From Deminuibacter sp966424055 (GTDB lineage: Bacteria > Bacteroidota > Bacteroidia > Chitinophagales > Chitinophagaceae), in contig CBJLMB010000025.1 of the NCBI GenBank assembly GCA_966424055.1, positions 1-64,000 on the forward strand: a DNA stretch of 64,000 nucleotides, read 5' to 3'. The translations under genes and the position numbers were made by a program. The notes below the pieces were generated by a model. It did no database searches, had not been told where the DNA came from, and saw nothing but the letters and a program-made list of their open reading frames with translations. Positions 25,795 to 35,163 of the stretch are shown here, piece by piece (the stretch's first letter is position 1; each line of letters opens with the position of its first letter).

Positions 25795-28700
25795 TTAGAG
25801 TGAAAGCTGCAATCCCGCAGCCAGGATTTTCATGGGGGGAATACCGCTCACACCTGTTTCAGGATCATATACAGCCGCATTCTTCATGATGGTCAAAAGG
25901 TTTTGCCCTTCCAGGAAAATTTTAACATGCCTGATTTTATACCGCTGTAACAAATGTTGAGGCAATTGGTAAGAAAGGGACAGGTTTTTTAACCGGAGAT
26001 ATGTGGCATTAATAAACAAAGCATCTGATGCGCTGACATAAAAATCGATGGCTGTTGTCGATTTACGCACATCAGTAATATCGCCTGGCTTTTGCCACCG
26101 GCGTAAAGCAGTGCTGTAAGTATTGGCCTGTGCGCCTGGATTGGGCACACTGCCTGTTGTAAACTGTTTTGAGAACTGCAAGAATATATCCAGCTGCAGG
26201 CCTTTATAAGAAAAGGTATTGGCAATACCTCCGTAATAGTAAGGGCTTGTTCGGCCCATAATAAAATAGTCAGTATTGTAAACAGGAGTGGTGGTATCAC
26301 CTCCTTTTTTGGTACTGTACAACCTTAAACCGGTTTGCGGATCAATATGCGTAAACCGGTAACCTTTTTTAGTACTTAAATCCTGTCCGATAATATAAGT
26401 GTTTGCATAAGCCGAAGCTGATAGCCGCGGGAAGGCAAGCAGTTTATTCCGGGGTAATGTTAAGTTGCATACAGCGGCCCAGCTGAATCGCTTGCTTTTA
26501 ATGATGGTGGCAGATAGCTCAATCTCCCAACCCTTGTTTTCGATTGATGCAGGCAGATTCGCCTGGTAACTGCCAAATGGCCCGCTCATAAACGGCAGGG
26601 GATAAGCAACCAGCTGATTGCTGCTGCGGTTGCTGTAGAAATTTATTGTTGCAGACAGCCTGTTCCCGAATAAGCCCAGCTCAATACCGGTTTCAAATTT
26701 CTTATTGGTTTCCCAGCTATAATCCGAGCTGGCTATACGGGATGGAACCAGGGTTGCAATGTTCTGGTACGGATTGCCTGCCGTATAGGCAGACAAATAC
26801 TGGTAATCTGCTATCTGGTCATTGCCTGTTAATCCATAACTCAGTCTCAGTTTACCATAACTTAAAAACTTCAGGTGTTCTTTTATAAAATGCTCACTTG
26901 AAAACAACCATGCAAAACCTGCCGATCCAAAATTGCCAAATTGGTTACTGGGGCCAAAACGCGAAGAACCATCCCTGCGGACCGTTGCATTAAAAATATA
27001 TTTCCGTTTCCAGTTAAAAGTGGCTCTTCCAAATAGGGAAGCATATTTGTATTCAGCGAAGTTATCGTACCAGCTTGTAATTGTGCCTGCAGCGCTCAGG
27101 CTTTTGAGTAAGGCCTCGTTGGCATAGTTGGAGCCCTGAACAAACTGCCCGTTCATTGTATTTCCCTGCCAGGTACCACCAATAAGAACATTGATATTGG
27201 CATGCGAAAAATCACGCACATAATTTAGCTGCGGCTCAACGATCAGTGAGGTATTGGCATTGGTACCAAACTGGGCATAACTGGTGGCGGAAGAAGAGGC
27301 GGGGTTTTGCGATGACTGCGGAAAAATATTTACTTGCTTCAGATTGGCATTGGTATACCCGATACTGACTTTCGCAGTAAAATCATTGAAGAAAGTATAC
27401 CTGATAATACTGTTCAGTATAGTAGAAAAAGAAGTGTAAGCAGCCTGTTGCCTGAGCAAAGCAAAAGGATTAACAACTGCACCTGTCCAGTTATATTTGC
27501 CCTGCTGGTTATACACCGGGAAATCCGGCGGCAACGATAGTACACTAAATACAGGAAATGCGATCTGGTTGTTTTTATCATAACTGACAATACCGGAGAG
27601 ATTGATACCAAATTTTCCATTGGCCGAACTATGCTGGATATTAAAATGTGTACCCGTTTTGTAGTAATTAAAACTGCCGGGAAAAATGGTTCCTTCTTTC
27701 CTGAAATTACTGCTGATGAAAAAGCTGGTTCCTGTATTGCCTCCTGAAACACCAGCCTGTATATCTGTAACCCTGGCGCTGCCGCCCAGCATGTATTTTA
27801 TCCAATTTGTTTCCTTTGTTGTATCCCACACCATCAGGTCTGGCGCATAAGCATTGCCGGAAGGATCACCAGAAGGAACTAGGTTATCATTTTTATACGC
27901 CTCATGCCTGATAAGCAGGTAATCTTTTAAGCCGAGCATAACCGGCAGCCTGGCGGCCCTGCTGGTTCCCGAATAAACATTCAGCTTTACTTCTGTTTGA
28001 CCGGCCCTGCCTTTTTTTGTTGTGATCAGTATTACACCATTGGCGCCTCTTGAACCGTAAATGGCAGTTGCATCTGCATCTTTCAGGATCTCTATGCTCT
28101 CTATATCTTCCGGGTTCAGGGCGTTCAGTGGATTTACACTGCCTAATGCCGTGTTGCTGAGCTGTGCGTAAGACTGGTTAAGTGGTGTGGAGTTGAAAGG
28201 AACATTGTCTACCACATAAAGCGGATCTTTGCCTGCAGTGATGGAGTTTTGCCCGCGTATCTGAACACTGATAGCACCACCCGGCAGTCCATTGGTGCTA
28301 TTGATGAAAACACCAGCCGCCCGCCCCTGCATTGCCGAAATAAAATTACTTACCGGTTGTTTTTGAATTGTTTCTGCACTTATTTTAGCTATACTGCCGG
28401 TGCTGTATCGTTTACTTGTTGTGCCATAGCCTATTACCTGCACCTCATCCAGCTGATTGATCCCCTGGTCTTTTTGCAGGATTAGCTGCAGCGTTTTTCT
28501 TCCAAGCAAAGCAACAGTGGTTGTATGATAGCCCAATGCGGCTAACCTGATAACCGCATTTCCTGGAACATGTTTCAGCCAGAATGCACCTGCTTCGTTT
28601 GTAACAGTTCCGCCTGCTGTTCCAACCACTACTACAGAAGCGGCCGTCACCGGCAGTCCATCTTCGTTAAACACTTTTCCACTGACACCAGGTATCAAAG

Positions 28701-29109
28701 TAGAATCAGTCAACGCTGTATGAAGACCTGCACTGTTTGTTTTTGCTGATAATACGATGGCACCTTTGATAATGGTGAACATCAGCCGGGTATTCATCAG
28801 CAAAAGCCGTATTGTTTCCTTTGCAGTTCTACTCGCGGTTTCAATGGATATATCCGTATAGGGTTTTACATCTGCCGATAAATAAGCAACAGGTATCCCT
28901 GTTTTTTGCTGGAATAACAGCAAGGCATCTTCCAGGGAACGGTGCTGAACACCAAAACTGATCCGTACATCTTCAGCATTCTGCGCCTGCACTGTTGTAC
29001 AGCACAAAAGCGACAGGCTGATCATAAAAAGAAATGTTCGACGTTGCAGGTTAGCAAGTTGTTTCCTGGGCTTACAGGAAACCCGGGCAGTTAGAATGGA
29101 TATTTTCAT
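25795..29109 (-). CDS. SusC/RagA family TonB-linked outer-membrane transporter with STN domain
   Basis: 1104-residue TonB-dependent transporter. From the ATG at 29109 it opens with a long positively charged signal sequence. Next comes a secretin/TonB short N-terminal (STN) domain (about 40-120), then a carboxypeptidase-like regulatory beta domain (about 140-220), the plug with the SusC signature LYVVDNVPFN and DADATAIYGSRGANGVILITTKKG, and a 22-strand barrel. The STN domain signals to an anti-sigma factor, in line with the FecR gene just upstream. An upstream in-frame ATG at 29211 would add a stretch unlike family members. Confidence 0.93.
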   Translation of the reverse strand: MKISILTARVSCKPRKQLANLQRRTFLFMISLSLLCCTTVQAQNAEDVRISFGVQHRSLEDALLLFQQKTGIPVAYLSADVKPYTDISIETASRTAKETIRLLLMNTRLMFTIIKGAIVLSAKTNSAGLHTALTDSTLIPGVSGKVFNEDGLPVTAASVVVVGTAGGTVTNEAGAFWLKHVPGNAVIRLAALGYHTTTVALLGRKTLQLILQKDQGINQLDEVQVIGYGTTSKRYSTGSIAKISAETIQKQPVSNFISAMQGRAAGVFINSTNGLPGGAISVQIRGQNSITAGKDPLYVVDNVPFNSTPLNQSYAQLSNTALGSVNPLNALNPEDIESIEILKDADATAIYGSRGANGVILITTKKGRAGQTEVKLNVYSGTSRAARLPVMLGLKDYLLIRHEAYKNDNLVPSGDPSGNAYAPDLMVWDTTKETNWIKYMLGGSARVTDIQAGVSGGNTGTSFFISSNFRKEGTIFPGSFNYYKTGTHFNIQHSSANGKFGINLSGIVSYDKNNQIAFPVFSVLSLPPDFPVYNQQGKYNWTGAVVNPFALLRQQAAYTSFSTILNSIIRYTFFNDFTAKVSIGYTNANLKQVNIFPQSSQNPASSSATSYAQFGTNANTSLIVEPQLNYVRDFSHANINVLIGGTWQGNTMNGQFVQGSNYANEALLKSLSAAGTITSWYDNFAEYKYASLFGRATFNWKRKYIFNATVRRDGSSRFGPSNQFGNFGSAGFAWLFSSEHFIKEHLKFLSYGKLRLSYGLTGNDQIADYQYLSAYTAGNPYQNIATLVPSRIASSDYSWETNKKFETGIELGLFGNRLSATINFYSNRSSNQLVAYPLPFMSGPFGSYQANLPASIENKGWEIELSATIIKSKRFSWAAVCNLTLPRNKLLAFPRLSASAYANTYIIGQDLSTKKGYRFTHIDPQTGLRLYSTKKGGDTTTPVYNTDYFIMGRTSPYYYGGIANTFSYKGLQLDIFLQFSKQFTTGSVPNPGAQANTYSTALRRWQKPGDITDVRKSTTAIDFYVSASDALFINATYLRLKNLSLSYQLPQHLLQRYKIRHVKIFLEGQNLLTIMKNAAVYDPETGVSGIPPMKILAAGLQLSL

Positions 29110-29306
29110 TGCCAAAAAATATTTTAGTTTACAAACAGGTACAAACAGGCCGTTAAGCCTGCGGATCAGCCCATGAGATAGTATAAATATGGCAGTGCAG
29201 TAAGCGAACAAACCGCTGCACCATGCAATGGCAAACGCTGCCAGGCTGTATGCATTGCTATATCAGGACGTATAATGATGGTGATATTTTGCCCTAAGTC
29301 TTCACA

Positions 29307-30323
29307 TTAGTTGTTGCCGGAAACAACAATGTCTGTTCCCCGGATAGTGTATTTTGATTGAGATGCAGCACACAGGGCGCTTAATACTGTTTCCAGTGTT
29401 TCTGTTCCTTTAAAAATAATGCTAAGCTGGTATGCTGCTGTTGCCGGACTGGCAAACCTTATATGAACCTGGTATCTTTCATTCAGCTTTGCTGCTATTT
29501 CATAAAATGATTGCTCTTTAAAATACAGCGCCTCTTTCAGCCAGCCTGCTGTGCTGTCGGCGGGTACATTCAGCCAGTCTGCACCTGCAGTATCGAGATG
29601 GTAAACAAATTGCTGGTTTTGACCAATAACCACCCGCAGTTTTTGTCCGTCGGTTATTTTCACTTTCCCTGATGACACCGTAACAGTAACCGCTTTCTGT
29701 TCCGGGTAAGCTTTGATAATAAATGAAGTACCCCATACCGTCGTTGTCAGTTTGCCTGAATGAATTATAAACGGCCGTTTGGTATCTTTCCTGATATTGA
29801 AATACGCTTCTCCCGACAAATCAACTGTTCTTGAATCATGCTCAAACTGCCCCGGATAATGTAGCTGGCTGTTGATTCGAACAATGGCTATACTGCTATC
29901 CGGGAGTACAATATACCTGTCAGAAGCAGGCTTTTTCGCAGGAGCAAGAACAGGCACCTGTTGCTGCGTTATTGATGAAACCCGGTTATAATACCGCCAT
30001 ACCAGGGTGCCTGCTGCCAGGATGAGCAATGCGGCAACCTTCCGGATGATACTTGCTTTTATAGGTTGAATGATCCGTAAGGTTGGTATCCGATCCTGCA
30101 TGTTCACGTTCTGCCAGATAGCTTTTATCATTGCCTGCTCATTAACATCCTCTATTGGTTCGTCTTCGAAATAGCTATCAGGAAATACACACGATAATTT
30201 TTTGATCATTTCCGTATCGCCTGCTTCATCAAGTAATTCAATGAATGCTTTCACTTCTTCCCTGCTGGCTAAATGCGCAATATAAAGCGTGTATAAATAC
30301 ATCAAACGTGTGCGATCAGGCAT
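29307..30323 (-). CDS. FecR family anti-sigma factor
   Basis: 338-residue inner-membrane protein. An N-terminal cytoplasmic part of about 90 residues is followed by one helix (about 94-110, VAALLILAAGTLVWRYY) and a periplasmic FecR domain with the typical DGSIAIVRINSQLHYPGQF-type and GEAYFNI motifs, then the DUF4974 C-terminal region (ALYFKEQSFYEIAAKLNERY). FecR proteins hold an ECF sigma factor until the partner TonB transporter signals. No sigma gene is next to it in this window. The SusC gene lies 197 bases downstream. Confidence 0.88.
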   Translation of the reverse strand: MPDRTRLMYLYTLYIAHLASREEVKAFIELLDEAGDTEMIKKLSCVFPDSYFEDEPIEDVNEQAMIKAIWQNVNMQDRIPTLRIIQPIKASIIRKVAALLILAAGTLVWRYYNRVSSITQQQVPVLAPAKKPASDRYIVLPDSSIAIVRINSQLHYPGQFEHDSRTVDLSGEAYFNIRKDTKRPFIIHSGKLTTTVWGTSFIIKAYPEQKAVTVTVSSGKVKITDGQKLRVVIGQNQQFVYHLDTAGADWLNVPADSTAGWLKEALYFKEQSFYEIAAKLNERYQVHIRFASPATAAYQLSIIFKGTETLETVLSALCAASQSKYTIRGTDIVVSGNN

Positions 30324-30718
30324 ACACTGGATTTCAGTTGCGGTGTTTTAGAATATAGAGGACAGGCCGGAAAATTATATATATGCCCTTTTTTAAAAAA
30401 ATACCAGTTACACCGGCGGTAACCGGTGCACACGTTCAATGAAAGCAGAACCAGGCAAGACTTGATAACGCGGTTAAATGTTTGCAGATACACCGCTTTG
30501 CTAAAAGATCAATTTAATAAATGAATAAGTAAAACTGCCAGTTTGATAAAAGCCTGAGATGGAAGGATAGGCCGGCCATAATATGAACAAGGCATTATTG
30601 ATCTGCCCTTTTTCGATTGGCTGGAAAAAAGTCCGGCATGAAGTTTTGAAATTGCAGGAAACTCAAAAAATGATTCAGTCTGATTGCAGGGACCAGGGCG
30701 CGGCAGAGCAGACCGTGC
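30324..30718. other. Intergenic region upstream of fecR, no gene seen
   Basis: About 395 bases separate fecR from the VOC gene. I looked here for the expected ECF sigma factor and found none; only a 63-codon minus-strand frame without family features exists. A short inverted repeat (CACCGG and CCGGTG around CGGTAA) lies near 30410-30430. Confidence 0.5.
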
Positions 30719-31081
30719 TCAACTGCGGGTAGCCACTTCCATTAAAATATTGCCAGGGCCCTGGAAGTAAAAAGCATAACTGCCATGAATTTTGCGTGGA
30801 GGATTTGCTAAAGGCCAGCCAGCGTTCTGCAGCCTGCTAAATACCTGTTCTACCGCATCTTCGGTTTTTACCAGGAACCCGAAATGAAAATCTTTCGGAT
30901 AAGCCAATTCATGCGGACTGTTGTTCCTGGACAGCACCAGTATAAAATCTGCTTCGCCTTGTAAAACGGCGAGCGCATCCTGTCCTTTGAGCGCTGTACA
31001 ACGGAAATCAAAAAAATCTTCAAAAAATGTGATCGCCTCCCTTACATCAGGAACAGAAAGGCTTAAATGGTTTAAAAGCAT
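30719..31081 (-). CDS. VOC (glyoxalase/bleomycin resistance) family protein
   Basis: 120-residue protein of the vicinal-oxygen-chelate fold, two beta-alpha-beta-beta-beta units. The start MLLNHLSLSVPDVREAITFFEDFF is typical; His5 and the C-terminal Glu (NILMEVATRS) could be metal ligands. Members act as glyoxalases, dioxygenases, thiol transferases or drug-binding proteins; the substrate here is unknown. A TetR gene lies just upstream on the same strand, and both share an 18-bp motif in their promoter regions. The VOC gene is therefore probably repressed by that TetR protein and induced by a small compound. Confidence 0.85.
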   Translation of the reverse strand: MLLNHLSLSVPDVREAITFFEDFFDFRCTALKGQDALAVLQGEADFILVLSRNNSPHELAYPKDFHFGFLVKTEDAVEQVFSRLQNAGWPLANPPRKIHGSYAFYFQGPGNILMEVATRS

Positions 31082-31110
31082 GAAAAATGTAAAATTTAAA
31101 AATTATAAAT

Positions 31111-31128
31111 GAATATTCGTTCTTTTAA
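31111..31128 (-). promoter_or_regulatory. Probable TetR operator upstream of the VOC gene
   Basis: GAATATTCGTTCTTTTAA (plus-strand reading) lies about 30 bases before the VOC start. The same sequence with one base change (GAATGTTCGTTCTTTTAA) is upstream of tetR at 31750-31767. GAATATTC itself is palindromic. Confidence 0.55.
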
Positions 31129-31140
31129 TAAAGGAAAAAA

Positions 31141-31731
31141 CTAACGACGCAATGCTTTAATGATCAATGAAAGCGCGGTAAGCAGCTTTTTTTCTGTAAC
31201 TGTCATAGAAGGCTGCGGATGGATGTTCTTTTGCAAATGAAACTTGATCAGCTGGTAAAGCGGGGCAAAAGCCACAGTCCAGTAAATTTCAACCGGCAGT
31301 TCGGGGATGGTTTTGTTCTTTACAGCATTTTTATAAAACTGCTGCATAATTTCTCCATACCGTTTGTCTTCTTTATCTGCTACATGTTTAATTAAAGGTG
31401 AATTGATGAACTGTTCTATAAAGTAAAAATCGTAGGGATGGCGGGCATAGTAGCGGAACCTGTTCTGCCATATTTGTCTTAGCCCTTCATCAAATTTCAT
31501 TTCAGGGTCAAAGCCGGCAAGCGCTGCTTTATTGGTGCGGTCCAGTATTTCGAGGTACAGCTTATTCAGCAGGTCCTGGCGGTCTTCATAGTATAAATAA
31601 ATGGTTGCCGGCGAAACATTGGCCGCTTTCGCCAGCTTTTGCATACTCAGGCCTTTGAAGCCTTCTTCCACGATCATCCGCAATGCCGTTTCGCGGATTG
31701 CCAGGTCTTTATGTTCATCTTTCAGGCGCAT
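31141..31731 (-). CDS. TetR/AcrR family transcriptional repressor
   Basis: 196-residue repressor. The N-terminal helix-turn-helix is clear: IRETALRMIVEEGFKGLSMQ leads into KLAKAANVSPATIYLYYEDR. The C-terminal ligand-binding region is all-helical, as in the family, and gives no ligand clue. The start codon lies only seven bases after a TATATTTG -7 element, and an operator-like 18-mer overlaps the region upstream of it, so autoregulation is likely. The downstream VOC gene shares the 18-mer, so it is the likely target. Confidence 0.88.
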   Translation of the reverse strand: MRLKDEHKDLAIRETALRMIVEEGFKGLSMQKLAKAANVSPATIYLYYEDRQDLLNKLYLEILDRTNKAALAGFDPEMKFDEGLRQIWQNRFRYYARHPYDFYFIEQFINSPLIKHVADKEDKRYGEIMQQFYKNAVKNKTIPELPVEIYWTVAFAPLYQLIKFHLQKNIHPQPSMTVTEKKLLTALSLIIKALRR

Positions 31732-31738
31732 GATACGG

Positions 31739-31746
31739 CAAATATA
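31739..31746 (-). promoter_or_regulatory. tetR -7 promoter element TATATTTG
   Basis: Read on the minus strand, TATATTTG matches TAnnTTTG exactly and ends seven bases before the tetR ATG, implying a nearly leaderless mRNA. The putative operator begins three bases further upstream, where bound repressor would block RNA polymerase. Confidence 0.5.
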
Positions 31747-31749
31747 AGT

Positions 31750-31767
31750 GAATGTTCGTTCTTTTAA
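31750..31767 (-). promoter_or_regulatory. Probable TetR operator in the tetR promoter
   Basis: GAATGTTCGTTCTTTTAA differs by one base from the motif upstream of the VOC gene. Both copies have the same orientation relative to the genes they precede. Confidence 0.55.
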
Positions 31768-32061
31768 AATTTTATTTTATCTGCACTTTCCCTGAAAAGC
31801 CTATTATTATTGACTATGCCTGTAATAGCATGGATATTTTCAGCACAAGAGCTATCCTGGAAATTTTCTGGAAGGATCAAAACAAGAAAGTATGTACATT
31901 ATACTATCTTATTATGTATTGAGATACATCTACTATCGCTGTCAGTTATTCATGGGCCACTGCCTGACCTGGTAAGCAGCAATATTTTTATCAACAGGAA
32001 GAGGCGGACATAGATTGCGGAACGAACCGGCTAAAACAGCCATTATTATATAGCCCAAGAG
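31768..32061. other. Intergenic region between tetR and the sugar-oxidation locus
   Basis: AT-rich, with no recognisable gene. A 67-codon plus-strand frame at 31810-32013 has no family features and no clear ribosome binding site, and I treat it as chance. Confidence 0.4.
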
Positions 32062-32104
32062 GAATAAAAACAAAAAGCCACCGGCAGTATTGCACGGTGG
32101 CTTT
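32062..32104 (-). terminator. Rho-independent terminator of the Gfo/Idh gene (minus strand)
   Basis: AAAGCCACCG at 32074-32083 pairs with 32095-32104 over 10 bp, with a small inner GCA/TGC pairing. On the minus strand it is followed by a T-rich run (TTTGTTTTTATT). Confidence 0.85.
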
Positions 32105-32127
32105 GACAATTTATCGGGCAATGCCTA

Positions 32128-33492
32128 TTAGTATTTGAACACTTTGCCGCCAGCTATCACTTCCTGCCTGGCCTCATCAAAAGTGGCTTTCTGGCCGGTA
32201 TGTATAGCTGCATTGGTCATAATATTGGCGATGGAATGTGCATAACCGGCTTCTACCGGTGCATTGGGTTGCTTACGGCTGCGCACGCATTCCATATAAT
32301 TGCGCATATGGGCTGTGGTTAAGCCATCACCTCCGGTATTGGCAGAGGCTACCACCTGCACGGCATGGGCAGAGAGGTCTACTTCGGGCAGCAGGTTGGG
32401 TTTAAGGCCCATGGCTGCAGCTTCTTTTGCACCAAGGCCACCCTTGGGTGATATTTTATTGGTGATCAGGTTGAGCTCACCGCCATTGGAATAATAGATC
32501 TCCGCCGGATGCTCATCGCCATTGTGCATTCTTGAACTGAAAATTACCTGGAAACCTGTGGTGGGGTCATTTTCAGGGCCATAATCGAATACAGCTGTAG
32601 TGGTATCCCAGTTTTTACGGCCATCTTTCCATACATAAATACCGCCATTGGCCACTACGCTCCGTGGATGTTTCAGACCACTGAACCAGTGTACCGTATC
32701 TATCTGGTGGCTCATCCACTGGCCGGGCATCCCGGATGAATAAGGCCAGAACAAACGGTACTCCAGGTATTTCCTGGGATCGAACGGTTCGTAAGGGCGG
32801 TTGATCAAAAAGCGTTTCCAGTCCGTATCCTGTTCTTTCAGCTCTGCCACCAGTGCGGGGCGGCGCCAGCGGCCCGGCTGGTTCACATTCCAGGTTAATT
32901 CAACCATGGTAATAGGGCCGAATTTTCCTTCCTGAACAAAACTGGCGGCTTCTTTATAATTCAGCCCGCTTCTGCGCTGCGAGCCGATCTGTACAATTTT
33001 ATTGGAGGCCTTTACCGCTTTGAGCGCATCACGTGCATCTTCCATCGTTTCTGCAAAAGGCTTTTCTACATATGCATCCCTGCCCGCCTGCACAGCTTCA
33101 ATACAATGGCGTGCATGCTGGAAATCGGCAGTACTGATGATCACCGCATCCACCTCTTTGGTTGCATACAAGGCATCATTGTTGATGCAGGCTTTAATAT
33201 CGTGCCCCATTTTCTGCTGCAGGAAAGCCTGCCCTTCTTCCCTGCGTTTTTTCCAGATATCAGAAACGGCAATAATATCAAAATTCAGTTCTTTATAATT
33301 GTTGAGAAATGCAGGGAATAAAGAAGACCGGAAGCGATCAGAAAAACCAACGATGCCAATATTCACCCGGTCATTGGCACCCAGTATCCTGCCGTAACTT
33401 TTAGCGCTGAATGCATTGGCGCCCAGGTAAACGGCTGCAGAAGCTTTTGTTGCATTCTTGATAAAATCTCTGCGTGAGCCCATATCAGTCAT
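32128..33492 (-). CDS. Tat-exported Gfo/Idh/MocA family oxidoreductase (A)
   Basis: 454-residue NAD(P)-dependent oxidoreductase. The N-terminal SRRDFIKNATKASAAVYLG is a twin-arginine signal, so the protein folds with its cofactor in the cytoplasm and is exported. The Rossmann loop is NIGIVGFSDRF and the catalytic EKP motif is YVEKPFAET. Similar periplasmic enzymes, such as Zymomonas glucose-fructose oxidoreductase, keep NADP bound. In this locus it is a candidate for oxidising or reducing the C3 position of a sugar. It follows the two-domain DUF1080 gene on the same strand, with a hairpin in between. Confidence 0.88.
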   Translation of the reverse strand: MTDMGSRRDFIKNATKASAAVYLGANAFSAKSYGRILGANDRVNIGIVGFSDRFRSSLFPAFLNNYKELNFDIIAVSDIWKKRREEGQAFLQQKMGHDIKACINNDALYATKEVDAVIISTADFQHARHCIEAVQAGRDAYVEKPFAETMEDARDALKAVKASNKIVQIGSQRRSGLNYKEAASFVQEGKFGPITMVELTWNVNQPGRWRRPALVAELKEQDTDWKRFLINRPYEPFDPRKYLEYRLFWPYSSGMPGQWMSHQIDTVHWFSGLKHPRSVVANGGIYVWKDGRKNWDTTTAVFDYGPENDPTTGFQVIFSSRMHNGDEHPAEIYYSNGGELNLITNKISPKGGLGAKEAAAMGLKPNLLPEVDLSAHAVQVVASANTGGDGLTTAHMRNYMECVRSRKQPNAPVEAGYAHSIANIMTNAAIHTGQKATFDEARQEVIAGGKVFKY

Positions 33493-33516
33493 TTGTAAGG
33501 TGTAAAAAAATGAGGT

Positions 33517-33550
33517 AAAAGCAAAAGCAGCAGTATGCGAATACTGCTGC
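33517..33550 (-). terminator. Hairpin between the DUF1080 and Gfo/Idh (A) genes
   Basis: GCAGCAGTAT at 33527-33536 and ATACTGCTGC at 33541-33550 form a perfect 10-bp stem with loop GCGA, followed on the minus strand by TTTTGCTTTTA. It looks like a terminator or attenuator that lowers expression of the Gfo/Idh gene. Confidence 0.7.
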
Positions 33551-33561
33551 CGGTTATTTGT

Positions 33562-34983
33562 TTATAATTCTTTTATTTTAAGGTTGCGGTACGAAACAGT
33601 GTTGCCGTGATCCTGCAACAGTATATGCCCATCGGGCCATAGACCGAAATTTTCCCAGTTCTTGTATTTACTGATGGATACCAGGTGTTTAAATTCGTCG
33701 GAGCCTTTTACATATTCCACCACTTTAAAGCCATTCAGGTAATGCTCCACACGGTTATCAGGATACACCACAATGCGCCCCTCATTCCACTCACCAATCG
33801 GTTTAATGGCGCGCTTGTCTGTTATTTTGCGGGGTATCAGGTCGTACAATGAAGAAAGCGTGCGGTCGCCATCGCGGCCCAGCTTGGCATCAGGATGCCG
33901 TTCGTCATCCAGCACCTGGTATTCCAGGCCGATACCGGATTTTCCTTTTGAATCATAGCTTTCCTTTACAAAATATTTTACGCCGCTGTTGGCGCCGGGA
34001 GTGAGTTTGAATTCAAAGTGCAGATCGAATGCTTTGTACTCTTTATCGGTAACAATATCGCCGCCCAGGCCTTCTTCCTGCCCGTTAGAGCCCTGGATGG
34101 TGAGCTCACCATCTTTTATTTCCCATCCTTTCTCGGGAAAACTTTTCTTGTAAATACCACGCCAGCCATTGGCTGTTTTGCCATCCCACAGCAATACAAC
34201 ACCGTTCTTTTTTTCCTGCGGTGACAGGGTATTGGGAATATTATTTACAACATAAATATCATCCAGCGGCCTTGCTTTAAGCCTACTTGTTTGAATACGG
34301 ATATTGCGCCAGTGGATCTGTTCACCGGCTTTCTCTTTATCTGAAATAGCATGTACCTGCAGGGCAATAAAGCCTTTGGGGGTCATATTGTCCACCAGGT
34401 TGGCAACCGGCACATCGTTGATCCATGTGCGTATGCTATTGCCGATGCATTCAATATGATAATGGTTCCAGTCGCCCCGTTTGAATGCTTTTTGCGCGGC
34501 GGGGTTATAAGTGAGCGGGTATAGCCATCCTCGGCGGCCTTCATCATAAATACCACCACTCCAGGCCCTGTCTGAGGGATCTACTTCTACCTGGTAACCG
34601 TGTACACGGCCGTTTTGATAGCCGGCATTGCTTTCACTGCGTATTTGTATACCAGAGTTCATGTCATTATCCACTTTCAGGTCTACTTCCAGTATAAAAT
34701 CGCCATAATCTTTTTCTGTTGCAAGAAAAGAGTTGGGCTCGCCCGCAACGGTAGTACCGGTAATGGTTCCGTCTTCTACTTTATACTGCGCTTTGCCATT
34801 CAACTGTTTCCAGCCGCTGAGGTCTTTACCGTTGAAAAGGCTTGTCCAGTGGCCATCCTGTGCCATAGTAAGTGTACTTATTAATGTTACAGCGCCCATT
34901 AGCAAACCTGCTCTGAAAGGATGTGCATTGCGTTTTCTTTTTTCTTCCTGTGCCCGTTGGGAAGCGTGGCTCATAGCAATCAA
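33562..34983 (-). CDS. Two-domain DUF1080 (3-keto-disaccharide hydrolase family) protein
   Basis: 473-residue exported protein with two consecutive concanavalin-like DUF1080 domains (about 45-235 and 255-473), each opening with the LFNGKDLSGW or LWDGKTANGW signature. The signal sequence is preceded by a charged segment (RAQEEKRKRNAHPF) and ends at TMAQDG. The Pfam family PF06439 is now described as 3-keto-disaccharide hydrolase, acting on glycosides oxidised at C3. The second domain contains the typical GGDIVTDKEYKAFDLHFEFK stretch, and the pair may act on different linkages or one may only bind. It lies divergent to Gfo/Idh (B). Confidence 0.85.
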   Translation of the reverse strand: MIAMSHASQRAQEEKRKRNAHPFRAGLLMGAVTLISTLTMAQDGHWTSLFNGKDLSGWKQLNGKAQYKVEDGTITGTTVAGEPNSFLATEKDYGDFILEVDLKVDNDMNSGIQIRSESNAGYQNGRVHGYQVEVDPSDRAWSGGIYDEGRRGWLYPLTYNPAAQKAFKRGDWNHYHIECIGNSIRTWINDVPVANLVDNMTPKGFIALQVHAISDKEKAGEQIHWRNIRIQTSRLKARPLDDIYVVNNIPNTLSPQEKKNGVVLLWDGKTANGWRGIYKKSFPEKGWEIKDGELTIQGSNGQEEGLGGDIVTDKEYKAFDLHFEFKLTPGANSGVKYFVKESYDSKGKSGIGLEYQVLDDERHPDAKLGRDGDRTLSSLYDLIPRKITDKRAIKPIGEWNEGRIVVYPDNRVEHYLNGFKVVEYVKGSDEFKHLVSISKYKNWENFGLWPDGHILLQDHGNTVSYRNLKIKEL

Positions 34984-35163
34984 AATTTAAGTGGTTGGTT
35001 ATTTGAAAAGAAATGAGAACAGTTAAGAACTGATTATTTTTTCCAGTTGCTGATTTTTTTATACCAGCTAAAATTTTAAGCTGGTATATAGCATAAATTT
35101 AGTTTACTTAGCGATAATATACCTTCATCGGACCAGATTTTTCTACGAAAACGTTACAGTCAT

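Noticed and set aside
30302..30493. 63-codon minus-strand frame as possible missing sigma factor
   Set aside because: Too short and with no sigma region 2 or 4 features.
31810..32013. 67-codon plus-strand frame between tetR and Gfo/Idh (A)
   Set aside because: No family features, no ribosome site; probably chance in an AT-rich gap.
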